Assembly: GCA_964019425.1 (NCBI GenBank)
Contig: OZ025789.1
Span: 930,001 to 994,000 of the forward strand
Length of the DNA stretch: 64,000 nt
Direction of reading: 5' to 3'
DNA from: Flectonema sp. DT1601
Taxonomy: Eukaryota; Euglenozoa; Diplonemea; Diplonemida; Diplonemidae
A program made the position numbers and the translations under genes. The notes beneath the pieces are model-generated. The model was not told the origin of the DNA, did no database searches, and worked only from the letters and a program-made list of their open reading frames with translations. Positions 51,791 to 60,844 of the stretch are shown here, piece by piece (position 1 is the stretch's first letter; the number at the start of each line of letters is the position of its first letter).

Positions 51791-53794
51791 TTAACGCCAC
51801 ATCTTCTCACTCTCTCGTAGTCCAGCTTTAATAATAAAAACAGAATGGTACGGGTCACTTGCATCTAATGTGATAGTTGCGGCTTTTCGTAGTAGTAGTT
51901 GAGAGCAATTGTTCATTCTACAATGAATGAATGAACGAAATTTTGTATTCATTCTCCAAGTCTCGGTAGTTTCAATCGCCAATGCGACTTTTCGAAGAAG
52001 ATCATCAGCATCACTAAATGATGGTGAGACGTCGAGGAAGAACCAACAGCCTTTTGAAATTGAATTTAATAAATAACTTTCAGCCTTAGCAAGATCTTCA
52101 CTTGAAGTGACTGATGCGTATTTCAAGGTTGCCATCATATCGACAGAATACGACTCAAGAGCAGCAGCTGGGTCCGTCCCATCACCTAAAAATAAAACAG
52201 GAACTCTACATCCCGACAATAAAAACGACGCTCTAATCTCTGCAGTCGAAATAAATATTTTAGCTATGTTCAAAGATCCAGCAGACAACAAGTTCCTTTC
52301 TTTTTCTATTAAATTTTCAGATGCTCTGTTTAACTTTGCAGCCATCAGCACAACCTTTTCCAAATGCATTCCAATACTCTTATCGTTGCAAACTGCTATA
52401 AATTCCTTAATTCGAACATCAGAATCATCAAGTTCGATTCCCGATGAAATTCGAGATTCGTGGATGAAATTGACAATGTCGAAGGGCTGTTGAGCATATT
52501 GTGAGGTATACTCTTCAAGAATAGAGGCTATTTTTGAAAGGGAAATACCAATGCCAGTGGGATCGTGTAGCTTCCATGAGGTGTATAGTTTTTTAAAAAT
52601 CGAAGATGTCGCAGATTTTCGTTGAATGGTTTCCAATCGATCGACAACTTGACTTTGAAAGAACACAATTAAATATTCGAATTCAGGTTGGGGTAATAAT
52701 TCAGTCAACGTTAATATTAAATCGACAAACATCATCTTTGTAAGCATCCCTCGTCTATCAAGTTGTAGTATTTGTGTTTCATCAGACCCCACAACAGAAG
52801 TTATGTTGGAGTCTCTCTTGTCATCTGACCAATAAAAGAAAACTTGTAGACCGAGAATTACTAATCGGCAGTTTATCTTTTCCGATCTAAACCCATCAGG
52901 GTTACTCGACTGGTCCCACTCATCAAATAAGTTTTCAAGAAGAGAACGTCTCGATGATAATTCCAATATTCCACTTCTCTGAAGACTGCCACCAACTTCA
53001 TGAACGCCGTACAGTCGGATTCTCTCACGTCTTTTCGCTGTTAGTTTGTACTGTTTTCGTTCTTTTTGTGAGATTTCCAACCATCGTCTTGAGCTATTAT
53101 TATTATCGTTGAATTGCTTGTATTCATCCCACGTGAATTCTTTATTTAATGAGACCACCTGCGATACTTCCTTCTTCTCACTATTTAATATGTCATCCGG
53201 TTCTGACAATTCAACATCAGAACCATCGTCTTGCAATGTTGATTGTTGCTGTGGTTGGATGTGACTACTACAAACTACTGAAGTTGGACTATATGTTGGT
53301 TGTTTGATTTGAAGCGTTGCTTCTGCTGCTGCATCTGTTCTTTTGATTATTGATTCAAGTTTTAGTTGAAGGGAACTAATGATGTCTAAATCATCATCGA
53401 CAGACTGTTCAGTTGAATAGCTTTTAGGAGATTGGAAATCATCGACATCACCTTCTTTATCAAAACTAGAAATATCTGAACAAGTTGTACTTTCTGGTTC
53501 ACTACTGTGAAGACTTTCCGTCTTTGATTGAACATCAAAGGGAGACTCAATGTCTGAGAGACATAATATTCTTTCGATAGACGACATCATTCCCAAAGCA
53601 TCCTTCTTCGTGCTTAAATAAAAATCATTTCTCAACTCTGTTATAGTCAACTCAGACAAAGCCATTCCATCAACTCGATTGCTTGCCAACAATGCGAGAA
53701 ACTCATCCGTGCAAAGATTATTTTTTTTAAAGTAATAACAAACATCATTAGTATTCCAAGTGGTAGGTGATTTCAATTCCTTTGGGAAGTCCAT
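51791..53794 (-). CDS. SAM domain fused to a dynein D6-like C-terminal domain
   Basis: 667 residues, one exon. An N-terminal SAM domain lies at about 8-75 (TWNTNDVCYYFKKNNLC, VDGMALSELTITELRNDF). A disordered Ser/Asp-rich linker and a helical middle follow, with EF-hand-like segments (NLFDEWDQSSNPDGF, LYTSWKLHDPTGIGIS). The last ~130 residues resemble the AAA6/D6 region of dynein heavy chains: VPVLFLGDGTDPAAALES parallels the SPGxDPxxxLE segment, AESYLLNSISKGCWFFLDVS parallels the A...GxWVxLQNCHL segment, and NTKFRSFIHCR parallels HPxFRxFLT. No dynein motor P-loops are present. An acceptor (GCTCAATACCAG) touches the start. SAM could drive oligomerisation of an axonemal scaffold. The D6 resemblance is by eye. 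Confidence 0.72.
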   Translation of the reverse strand: MDFPKELKSPTTWNTNDVCYYFKKNNLCTDEFLALLASNRVDGMALSELTITELRNDFYLSTKKDALGMMSSIERILCLSDIESPFDVQSKTESLHSSEPESTTCSDISSFDKEGDVDDFQSPKSYSTEQSVDDDLDIISSLQLKLESIIKRTDAAAEATLQIKQPTYSPTSVVCSSHIQPQQQSTLQDDGSDVELSEPDDILNSEKKEVSQVVSLNKEFTWDEYKQFNDNNNSSRRWLEISQKERKQYKLTAKRRERIRLYGVHEVGGSLQRSGILELSSRRSLLENLFDEWDQSSNPDGFRSEKINCRLVILGLQVFFYWSDDKRDSNITSVVGSDETQILQLDRRGMLTKMMFVDLILTLTELLPQPEFEYLIVFFQSQVVDRLETIQRKSATSSIFKKLYTSWKLHDPTGIGISLSKIASILEEYTSQYAQQPFDIVNFIHESRISSGIELDDSDVRIKEFIAVCNDKSIGMHLEKVVLMAAKLNRASENLIEKERNLLSAGSLNIAKIFISTAEIRASFLLSGCRVPVLFLGDGTDPAAALESYSVDMMATLKYASVTSSEDLAKAESYLLNSISKGCWFFLDVSPSFSDADDLLRKVALAIETTETWRMNTKFRSFIHCRMNNCSQLLLRKAATITLDASDPYHSVFIIKAGLRESEKMWR

Positions 53795-54279
53795 ATCTGG
53801 TATTGAGCAGTCAAGCTAAGAGTAGCTAATAGCACAGTCCATGTGAGTCTGTGAAGGAAATAGTTCATAAACCTTGAAATATTCTGAAAACAAATTAACC
53901 ATCGCACCGTGAAAAATTAGTATACCACAATAACAAGAAAAACAACAAAAAAAAAAAAACTAAAATCACAAGCAGATCAAATCCAACCAAAAAAAAAAAT
54001 TTAATTTTTTCGGTAAAATCGTTACAGCTTAAAAGAAATTCACGCTTTTTTTTAACTTTTTTTTTTTTTTCAAATATTTTTTTTTATAGTGTTCCATGAG
54101 AGTAATAAGAAATTAAAAAGTCCGATACAAGGTTAAAAACAAGTTTAAAAATAAAATGACAAAAACAACCAAAAAAAACAAACACGCGTATGCAGACTAG
54201 CTGCAGGGAAAGCTTCCTTTTTATAGATGCTTCAATAGTACTAAAACGAAAAGGTTTATCGAACGAAAAATGAAATCAT
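53795..54279. other. Intergenic, about 485 bp
   Basis: No gene seen. Poly(A/T) runs; it includes acceptors upstream of the SAM gene. Confidence 0.6.
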
Positions 54280-55710
54280 TTAGAAAGGAGTACCCTTCAG
54301 GTATCTCGAGTAGAATGTGAAAGCAGCGATTGGCTGGAACTGAGGAACCATGTGTCCAGCAAGACGGATAGTGATGAAAGAGAAATCCTTGTCTCCCTTA
54401 GTTGGAGTGTAGGTGGTGGCGTATCCGAGTGGAATACCTCCGGCATCACCAAACCATGGGTGCCATGCCTTCTTCTCAGTGGCAACTCCAGCGGTAACCA
54501 TGGAAGTGGTCCACTCTTCGTTACCCTTGTAAGGAACACAAGCATCAGAGTCACCGTTGTAAATCAAAACTCTGATCTTTCCGATCAAGTGTGGGTACAG
54601 AGTAACGGAAGCTGGTCCACTGGTAGAGTAGCTGAATCCAGAAACACCTGGCTTTCCCAAGTGAAGAGCCTTCTGGACGTCGTCTCTCTGGAAGTAAGCA
54701 GCCATGGCAGCCATACCACCACATGACCAGTCGTATCCTCCTCCCAAGGCCTTCAACTCAGCGGCTGCTGCAGCAGGTCTGTGAAGGTTGTCTCTCAAGT
54801 AGTTTCTAAGGAAGGTTTGACTCTTACCAGATCTCATAACCCATTCTTCAGTCTGAGGACAGTTGTCATAGATATCGTAGATGTTGTAAGGACCAACTTC
54901 ATTGTTCATTTGGTCGAGAGCTTGACGGCAGCCAGCGGATCCAGTGTTTGGGAAGTTGCATACTTTGTAGATCTGCTCGTAAAGCTTCTTTGATACGAGT
55001 CCCTTACCGTAGAACATGTCGACGTCGTTCTGCTCGGAGTTTGGTCCGTTGCAGTTCACGTTTCTCGCGTCACCTCCCCAACAACCGTTTCCAACAGCAA
55101 TTCCCTTCAAGTTTGGAAGAACGTTGTGGGTGGTGATGTAGTAAGCGATGTTTGGAATGTACTGTCCAGCGTATGACTCACCAGTAAGGTAGAGATCATT
55201 GTTCTTGTACTCAGGGAACTCACTGAAGAACTGCTGAAGGGTCTTGGCGTAAGCCTCAGCCTGGTTGGTGTCATTCCAGCTGCAGGTGTGCTGAGGCTGG
55301 TTGTTGATCAAACAGTAAGAGAATCCAAGTGGATCATCAGAACCAGCAGGTGACTCAAGGTAAAGCATACTGCTAACACGGTTCCATGCCTGGCTGTTGA
55401 CGTACTGAGAAGTGGTGTTCAACTGAAAGTATCCCATCTCAGCGTAGGCTCCAAATAAAGAGGATCCACCAGGACCTCCCTGATGCCAAGTTGAGATTGG
55501 GTCAGTCGCTGGGTTGTTCTGTGACTCATGGAACTGGTAGTGAACCTTTAGCTCATCGTATCCAGCAGCGAATGGTCCCTTCACAGTGAGGTATCCACTG
55601 TACACCTTGAATGGTGCTTTTGGGAATCCAGGAAGCTGGTCGACGAGATCCGCAGCAGGGGCGGCCATCGTGCATCCCAGGGATGCCAAAAGCGCAGCAG
55701 CGTAACGCAT
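54280..55710 (-). CDS. Serine carboxypeptidase (S10), tandem copy 1
   Basis: 476 residues, typical for family S10 lysosomal or secreted enzymes that remove C-terminal residues at acid pH. Signal peptide MRYAAALLASLGCTMAAPA. The oxyanion region is WHQGGPGGSSLFG (GGPGGSS form rather than GGPGCSS). The nucleophile Ser is in TGESYAGQYIP, Asp in YNGDSDACVPY and His in LAGHMVPQFQP, so the triad is complete. N-glycosylation sites include NTTS and WNDTN. Codon use is markedly more GC-rich and biased (CTC, AAG, GTC) than in neighbours, suggesting high expression. The acceptor CATTCCCCCTAACAG lies 11 nt before the ATG. Confidence 0.96.
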   Translation of the reverse strand: MRYAAALLASLGCTMAAPAADLVDQLPGFPKAPFKVYSGYLTVKGPFAAGYDELKVHYQFHESQNNPATDPISTWHQGGPGGSSLFGAYAEMGYFQLNTTSQYVNSQAWNRVSSMLYLESPAGSDDPLGFSYCLINNQPQHTCSWNDTNQAEAYAKTLQQFFSEFPEYKNNDLYLTGESYAGQYIPNIAYYITTHNVLPNLKGIAVGNGCWGGDARNVNCNGPNSEQNDVDMFYGKGLVSKKLYEQIYKVCNFPNTGSAGCRQALDQMNNEVGPYNIYDIYDNCPQTEEWVMRSGKSQTFLRNYLRDNLHRPAAAAAELKALGGGYDWSCGGMAAMAAYFQRDDVQKALHLGKPGVSGFSYSTSGPASVTLYPHLIGKIRVLIYNGDSDACVPYKGNEEWTTSMVTAGVATEKKAWHPWFGDAGGIPLGYATTYTPTKGDKDFSFITIRLAGHMVPQFQPIAAFTFYSRYLKGTPF

Positions 55711-56513
55711 TTTTATAGCAACTGTTAGGGGGAATGAATATCACAGAGCGATACAACAACTCAAAATATAACAATCGCGTGGTGAAGCAACCCTAAGAAC
55801 AACGATCACATTCCGATGGCTTCCACAGTGATCGACTAGCCGAGTTACGCTGCGGTAGCCATCTGCTTCCTGAAGTGAAGGTGAAAATAATATAAATCAG
55901 TAGAATATTCGCAACCGTTATCACGGTCGAAAGTAAGACAGAAACCCGAAAAACGGGAGAACACTGTCCCTTTTGTTTTGTTTTGTTTTACACGTCGGTA
56001 ACGAGGTTAATTGTAACAAAAAGAAAAATAAAATTAAAATAAAACAAAAAAAAAAAGGCAAGCTGAAAGCACAAGCAGCTCGCGAACAACAAGAAAATAA
56101 AATGCAGCACGCGGATTTCACCCATTCATAAGTTTTTTTTTTTTTTTTTTTTTTTTTCCCGGAAAACCGAAATCCAGAATGTCTCTTCCAACACTCCTTT
56201 TTTTTTTTTTTTCAAGGTTTTTTTAATTATTTAGTTCTGCCTCTTATTTCAATCAAATCAGCACATGTACGCTATAAGAATCAGTAAATGCGGTAAAAAT
56301 TGCTTATCCCAAAGGAGGACAAAATACTCACTACTCCAGTTACCAACAGCTATGAGAAATAATCAGTAAACGAGTGCAATTAATTAACGAAAAGAGAAAC
56401 CAAAAAGTGTGGCAATTACTTTATAAAAAATTAAAGAGGAACTGCAGACACGCATGGCAAAGAAATAATAGAAAATTAAAAAAACGTTTTTTTCTTTTTT
56501 TTATGTCAACAAA
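55711..56513. other. Intergenic between carboxypeptidase copies, about 800 bp
   Basis: No gene seen. The first ~55 bp, including the acceptor, match the DNA upstream of copy 2; the rest is unique and contains poly(T) at 56131-56157. Confidence 0.7.
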
Positions 56514-57944
56514 CTAGAAAGGAGTACCCTTCAGGTATCTCGAGTAGAATGTGAAAGCAGCGATTGGCTGGAACTGAGGAACCATGTGTCCAGCAAGACG
56601 GATAGTGATGAAAGAGAAATCCTTGTCTCCCTTAGTTGGAGTGTAGGTGGTGGCGTATCCGAGTGGAATACCTCCGGCATCACCAAACCATGGGTGCCAT
56701 GCCTTCTTCTCAGTGGCAACTCCAGCGGTAACCATGGAAGTGGTCCACTCTTCGTTACCCTTGTAAGGAACACAAGCATCAGAGTCACCGTTGTAAATCA
56801 AAACTCTGATCTTTCCGATCAAGTGTGGGTACAGAGTAACGGAAGCTGGTCCACTGGTAGAGTAGCTGAATCCAGAAACTCCTGGCTTTCCCAAGTGAAG
56901 AGCCTTCTGGACGTCGTCTCTCTGGAAGTAAGCAGCCATGGCAGCCATACCACCACATGACCAGTCGTATCCTCCTCCCAAGGCCTTCAACTCAGCGGCT
57001 GCTGCAGCAGGTCTGTGAAGGTTGTCTCTCAAGTAGTTTCTAAGGAAGGTTTGACTCTTACCAGATCTCATAACCCATTCTTCAGTCTGAGGACAGTTGT
57101 CATAGATATCGTAGATGTTGTAAGGACCAACTTCATTGTTCATTTGGTCGAGAGCTTGACGGCATCCAGCGGATCCAGTGTTTGGGAAGTTGCATACTTT
57201 GTAGATCTGTTCGTAAAGCTTCTTTGATACGAGTCCCTTACCGTAGAACATGTCGACGTCGTTCTGCTCGGAGTTTGGTCCGTTGCAGTTCACGTTTCTC
57301 GCGTCACCTCCCCAACAACCGTTTCCAACAGCAATTCCCTTCAAGTTTGGAAGAACGTTGTGGGTGGTGATGTAGTAAGCGATGTTTGGAATGTACTGTC
57401 CAGCGTATGACTCACCAGTAAGGTAGAGATCGTTGTTCTTGTACTCAGGGAACTCACTGAAGAACTGCTGAAGGGTCTTGGCGTAAGCCTCAGCCTGGTT
57501 GGTGTCATTCCAGCTGCAGGTGTGCTGAGGCTGGTTGTTGATCAAACAGTAAGAGAATCCAAGTGGATCATCAGAACCAGCAGGTGACTCAAGGTAAAGC
57601 ATGCTGCTAACACGGTTCCATGCCTGGCTGTTGACGTACTGAGAAGTGGAGTTCAACTGAAAGTATCCCATCTCAGCGTAAGCTCCAAACAAAGAGGATC
57701 CACCAGGACCTCCCTGATGCCAAGTTGAGATTGGGTCAGTCGCTGGGTTGTTCTGTGACTCATGGAACTGGTAGTGAACCTTTAGCTCATCGTATCCAGC
57801 AGCGAATGGTCCCTTCACAGTGAGGTATCCACTGTACACCTTGAATGGTGCTTTTGGGAATCCAGGAAGCTGGTCGACGAGATCCGCAGCAGGGGCGGCC
57901 ATCGTGCATCCCAGGGATGCCAAAAGCGCAGCAGCGTAACGCAT
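56514..57944 (-). CDS. Serine carboxypeptidase (S10), tandem copy 2
   Basis: 476 residues, almost identical to 54280-55710: the only amino-acid change I see is NTTSQ to NSTSQ, with a small number of silent changes. All catalytic residues are present. The stop codon differs (TAG here, TAA in copy 1) and the 3' flanks are unrelated, so similarity stops just after the coding region. At the 5' side it runs about 50 nt past the ATG, over the acceptor (CATCCCCCCCAACAG). This coding-limited identity suggests gene conversion or a recent tandem duplication with unequal flanks. The pair probably raises gene dosage. Confidence 0.96.
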   Translation of the reverse strand: MRYAAALLASLGCTMAAPAADLVDQLPGFPKAPFKVYSGYLTVKGPFAAGYDELKVHYQFHESQNNPATDPISTWHQGGPGGSSLFGAYAEMGYFQLNSTSQYVNSQAWNRVSSMLYLESPAGSDDPLGFSYCLINNQPQHTCSWNDTNQAEAYAKTLQQFFSEFPEYKNNDLYLTGESYAGQYIPNIAYYITTHNVLPNLKGIAVGNGCWGGDARNVNCNGPNSEQNDVDMFYGKGLVSKKLYEQIYKVCNFPNTGSAGCRQALDQMNNEVGPYNIYDIYDNCPQTEEWVMRSGKSQTFLRNYLRDNLHRPAAAAAELKALGGGYDWSCGGMAAMAAYFQRDDVQKALHLGKPGVSGFSYSTSGPASVTLYPHLIGKIRVLIYNGDSDACVPYKGNEEWTTSMVTAGVATEKKAWHPWFGDAGGIPLGYATTYTPTKGDKDFSFITIRLAGHMVPQFQPIAAFTFYSRYLKGTPF

Positions 57945-58255
57945 TTTTATAGCAACTGTTGGGGGGGATGAATATCACAGAGCGATACAATTCACAAACC
58001 TCAATCACTAAATAGAACCTCAACGCCAACCTCTCATATTATTAATAAATTAAACAAGTCCTAAAAAACAAGTAGTAATAATTACAAAACCACACCACGA
58101 GATAGTCTTGACGCAGTCTCTGAACGGCGTCTATGAATAGAATCCCCAGAGCTAGAAGGGAATTATTTTATTTTATTTTTTAAAAAGACAGTTCCAAGCT
58201 ATTATGAAAAAAAAAATAAATAATAATAATAATAATCTAAAGAAGGCAGCAGATC
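57945..58255. other. Intergenic, about 310 bp
   Basis: No gene seen; acceptor and leader of carboxypeptidase copy 2, then AT-rich DNA with an AAT patch. Confidence 0.6.
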
Positions 58256-59266
58256 TCATCCCTTTGATCTTTTCAGTACGTTGCTGTCAAGCAGTTCTGT
58301 GGAGTCATTGTCAGAAGGTTGGGATTCATCTGCTGTTACTGATGTATTAGATGGGTGTTGGTCTAGGATGATCTCACCTGATAAATATTGATTTAAAACA
58401 TCATCAGATGAGCTCTCACTCTCATTTTCTGATGATAGGAATACTTGTAAGGCAGGGTCATCATGGTTATGGTCTACAGACTTGCTGGAAGTGGTCTTAG
58501 TTTGTGCATTTGCCCGTTCATTCATTTTTTGTAAAATAGACGACACGTCTCGAACCTTCACGCCAGCTGTAAAAAACACCCGTCTCACGGTTTGCATAAT
58601 TTTAAGTACTTTTGCAAGAGAATGTTGATCGTCTTCTTCAGAGTCAGCGTGGAGTCGTTTTCCTTTTTTAAAATATTTATAAGGTGTTATTTGAACTACT
58701 TGTTTACTGTCCTGACGTTTCCATGCTACAGTTAAATCATCAACAACGATAACGTGATTTATTGAAAAAGGGAATATCCGAGAGAGAGTTTTACGACCAC
58801 CCGTATCAATATCGTCACGGGATACCACTCTGTCGTGAAAGTATTTCTTAGTTGGGTCGATTATAGATAAAATTCCTTTTGCATAATCACGAGCTCCATG
58901 TGTGAAGACATGTAGTTCAAAGTTTTTTGATAATTCGCTTAAAAAACTGTCAAGTCCTGGTCTGGTTTTTACTAAGTATCTTCCTCTCGGTAGTTTCAAC
59001 TTATAAAACGGTCCTGAAATATTTTTTCGAGGTGCATCTGCTGCGTGAATCAATGTATGGTCAAGATCTAAAATAGCGACCAGCTTATGTTCTTTCATCA
59101 GGCTATCATATTCGGTTTTGTGCTTCTCCTCAACTTGATTTTTCTGAACCCATATATCAGATCTCGAGTGAACACCACGAATTGCATTTTCTTCTTTTTT
59201 AACAGTTTGTCCACATGTTACGCAAAGATTTCCAAAGACTTCGTTGTGAGTACAATTTTCTGACAT
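58256..59266 (-). CDS. FCP1-like RNA polymerase II CTD phosphatase
   Basis: 336 residues from the ATG at 59266; the longer frame upstream crosses the acceptor TTTATTATCTCTCAG, about 9 nt ahead. A Cys pair CTHNEVFGNLCVTCG opens the protein, as in FCP1 proteins. The FCPH domain carries LVAILDLDHTLIHA (DxDxT motif), KLPRGRYLVKTRPGLDSFL, FELHVFTHGARDYAKGI and the Asp pair VIVVDDLTVAW. The insert DRVVSRDDIDTGGRKTLSRI is FCP1-type. It would dephosphorylate the CTD or an equivalent tail of RNA polymerase II in the nucleus. No BRCT domain follows; the tail is acidic Ser/Asp-rich and ends basic (LKRSKG), so it is shorter than yeast or human FCP1. Confidence 0.92.
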   Translation of the reverse strand: MSENCTHNEVFGNLCVTCGQTVKKEENAIRGVHSRSDIWVQKNQVEEKHKTEYDSLMKEHKLVAILDLDHTLIHAADAPRKNISGPFYKLKLPRGRYLVKTRPGLDSFLSELSKNFELHVFTHGARDYAKGILSIIDPTKKYFHDRVVSRDDIDTGGRKTLSRIFPFSINHVIVVDDLTVAWKRQDSKQVVQITPYKYFKKGKRLHADSEEDDQHSLAKVLKIMQTVRRVFFTAGVKVRDVSSILQKMNERANAQTKTTSSKSVDHNHDDPALQVFLSSENESESSSDDVLNQYLSGEIILDQHPSNTSVTADESQPSDNDSTELLDSNVLKRSKG

Positions 59267-60844
59267 ATTGATTGCCTGAGAGATAATAAAAAAGAAAAAT
59301 AATATCGATTGATATTCCACATTAAAATACGTTCTGTATGACTCATACGATGAAAACATTATTGTAAGCTGCAAGGTGTATTGTTACATATTTATGAATA
59401 ATGCTTTCAGTCAACACGGAGGCGGAAAAAACAATCGCACCCGCAGCACCAAAAAAGATTTGTAGTACCTTGTTCTGTGAGACAGACAGAAAAGATGTAC
59501 GTTTGCATTTTTCACGTAGGATGGGGATGAGTAATATAGGAATTCAAGACACGCAAGACGATAAAATGCACCAATCCAACAAAAAAAAAAAAAAACTCGG
59601 AGAAATTTCAAAAAGAACGGGAAAAAAAAATGGAGAAAAAAAAAATGATCCAAGATCTATGTGATGAGGCTAATCCACAAAAGAATAGATGGAAAAACTT
59701 TTCATTTCATTCTTTTTTTTTTTTTTTCCTTATTTTTTATTTATTTTTTTTTTTTTTTTGCTTTTCCTTAAACACTCATCTCATCCGTTGCTGTATCTTA
59801 AATTTTATTTTTTAAAAAATATAATAATAAAACGCGCATATCGTAACTTCAATTACCCCCTTTTTTTTTTTTTTTTTTTTCCTTTTTTGTTGTTGCACCG
59901 ACGAAGTCGAGAAGAAACTATTCAGATTAAGAGCCATTATTTATTATGTCATGGTATCTACTTCAGATTTGCCAACAAAATGTAAGGCTTACCTGAATGA
60001 ATGGCTCTTTTTTTATAAACTAACGAGGTACACTTGACAACCAAGACACAGGCTCTATTCGCGTTGTGAGAAAAAAAAAAGCTACTCTTTTAATTTTTTT
60101 TTCTTTTTTAATAAGCAGCTATGATGTTTTTTTTTTTTTTTTTTTTCCCTCATTTTAATTTTCAATTCTATTTTTTTTTTTTTTTTTTTTTTTTTTCCCT
60201 CTGGCCGATCAGCAGGTTTCATTGAAGACAATCAATGAAGGCTTATTAGTACGGTAAAGATAAGATAGTTACACAAGAGTCTCGCTACTTGAAGAAATGA
60301 AGGCTGACCTGTCCACACAATATTCTTAGATTCGGGTGTTTCGAGTGGGTTGTCCCTTCTCATTCCTTTTTTTGATTCCACGCACTCGCGCTGTCTGTGT
60401 GTTTTTTTTGGGTTTTCTGAAAAGCATAAGAAATCAATAGGCAAGACTGCCAGATGAAAAGGGAAAGGGGAAAAAAAAACAAAAAGGTCGGTGGATTTCA
60501 TTAATTGGCGGCAGCTTCTGCAATTTTAACTAATGAACAATTGCTAGTGATTACCAACTGCGGCAGAGAATAATACGCACAATCAACCCAATGACAGCGA
60601 TTCTCTCGTTTTTGCGAGCAGATTTTTTGATACGGCTCCCTTGACTGATTCTAAAAATTGTTTTTTTTTTTTTTTCCTGATGTACGGACTACGAACCAAA
60701 ATTCAAAAAAAAAAAAAAAAAAAGAATAGCTGTATGCGGTGAGTAGACTATCCTTCTCACCAGAGAAATCGAACAGCGTAAAGTCTTCTACACAAGAAGG
60801 CCATCTACGATTAATCAATACTTGCTCTGATGGTGTTATTTACC
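59267..60844. other. Intergenic, about 1.6 kb, low complexity
   Basis: No gene supported. Rich in poly(T) (for example 59709-59728, 59743-59759, 59861-59880, 60127-60146, 60172-60196). Open frames are Phe/Lys runs. Confidence 0.6.

Noticed and set aside
51547-51864. Longer N-terminus (about 106 residues) for the EGF-type protein
   Set aside because: It is Phe/Leu-rich translation of AT-rich leader and intergenic DNA, and crosses an acceptor just before the signal-peptide ATG.
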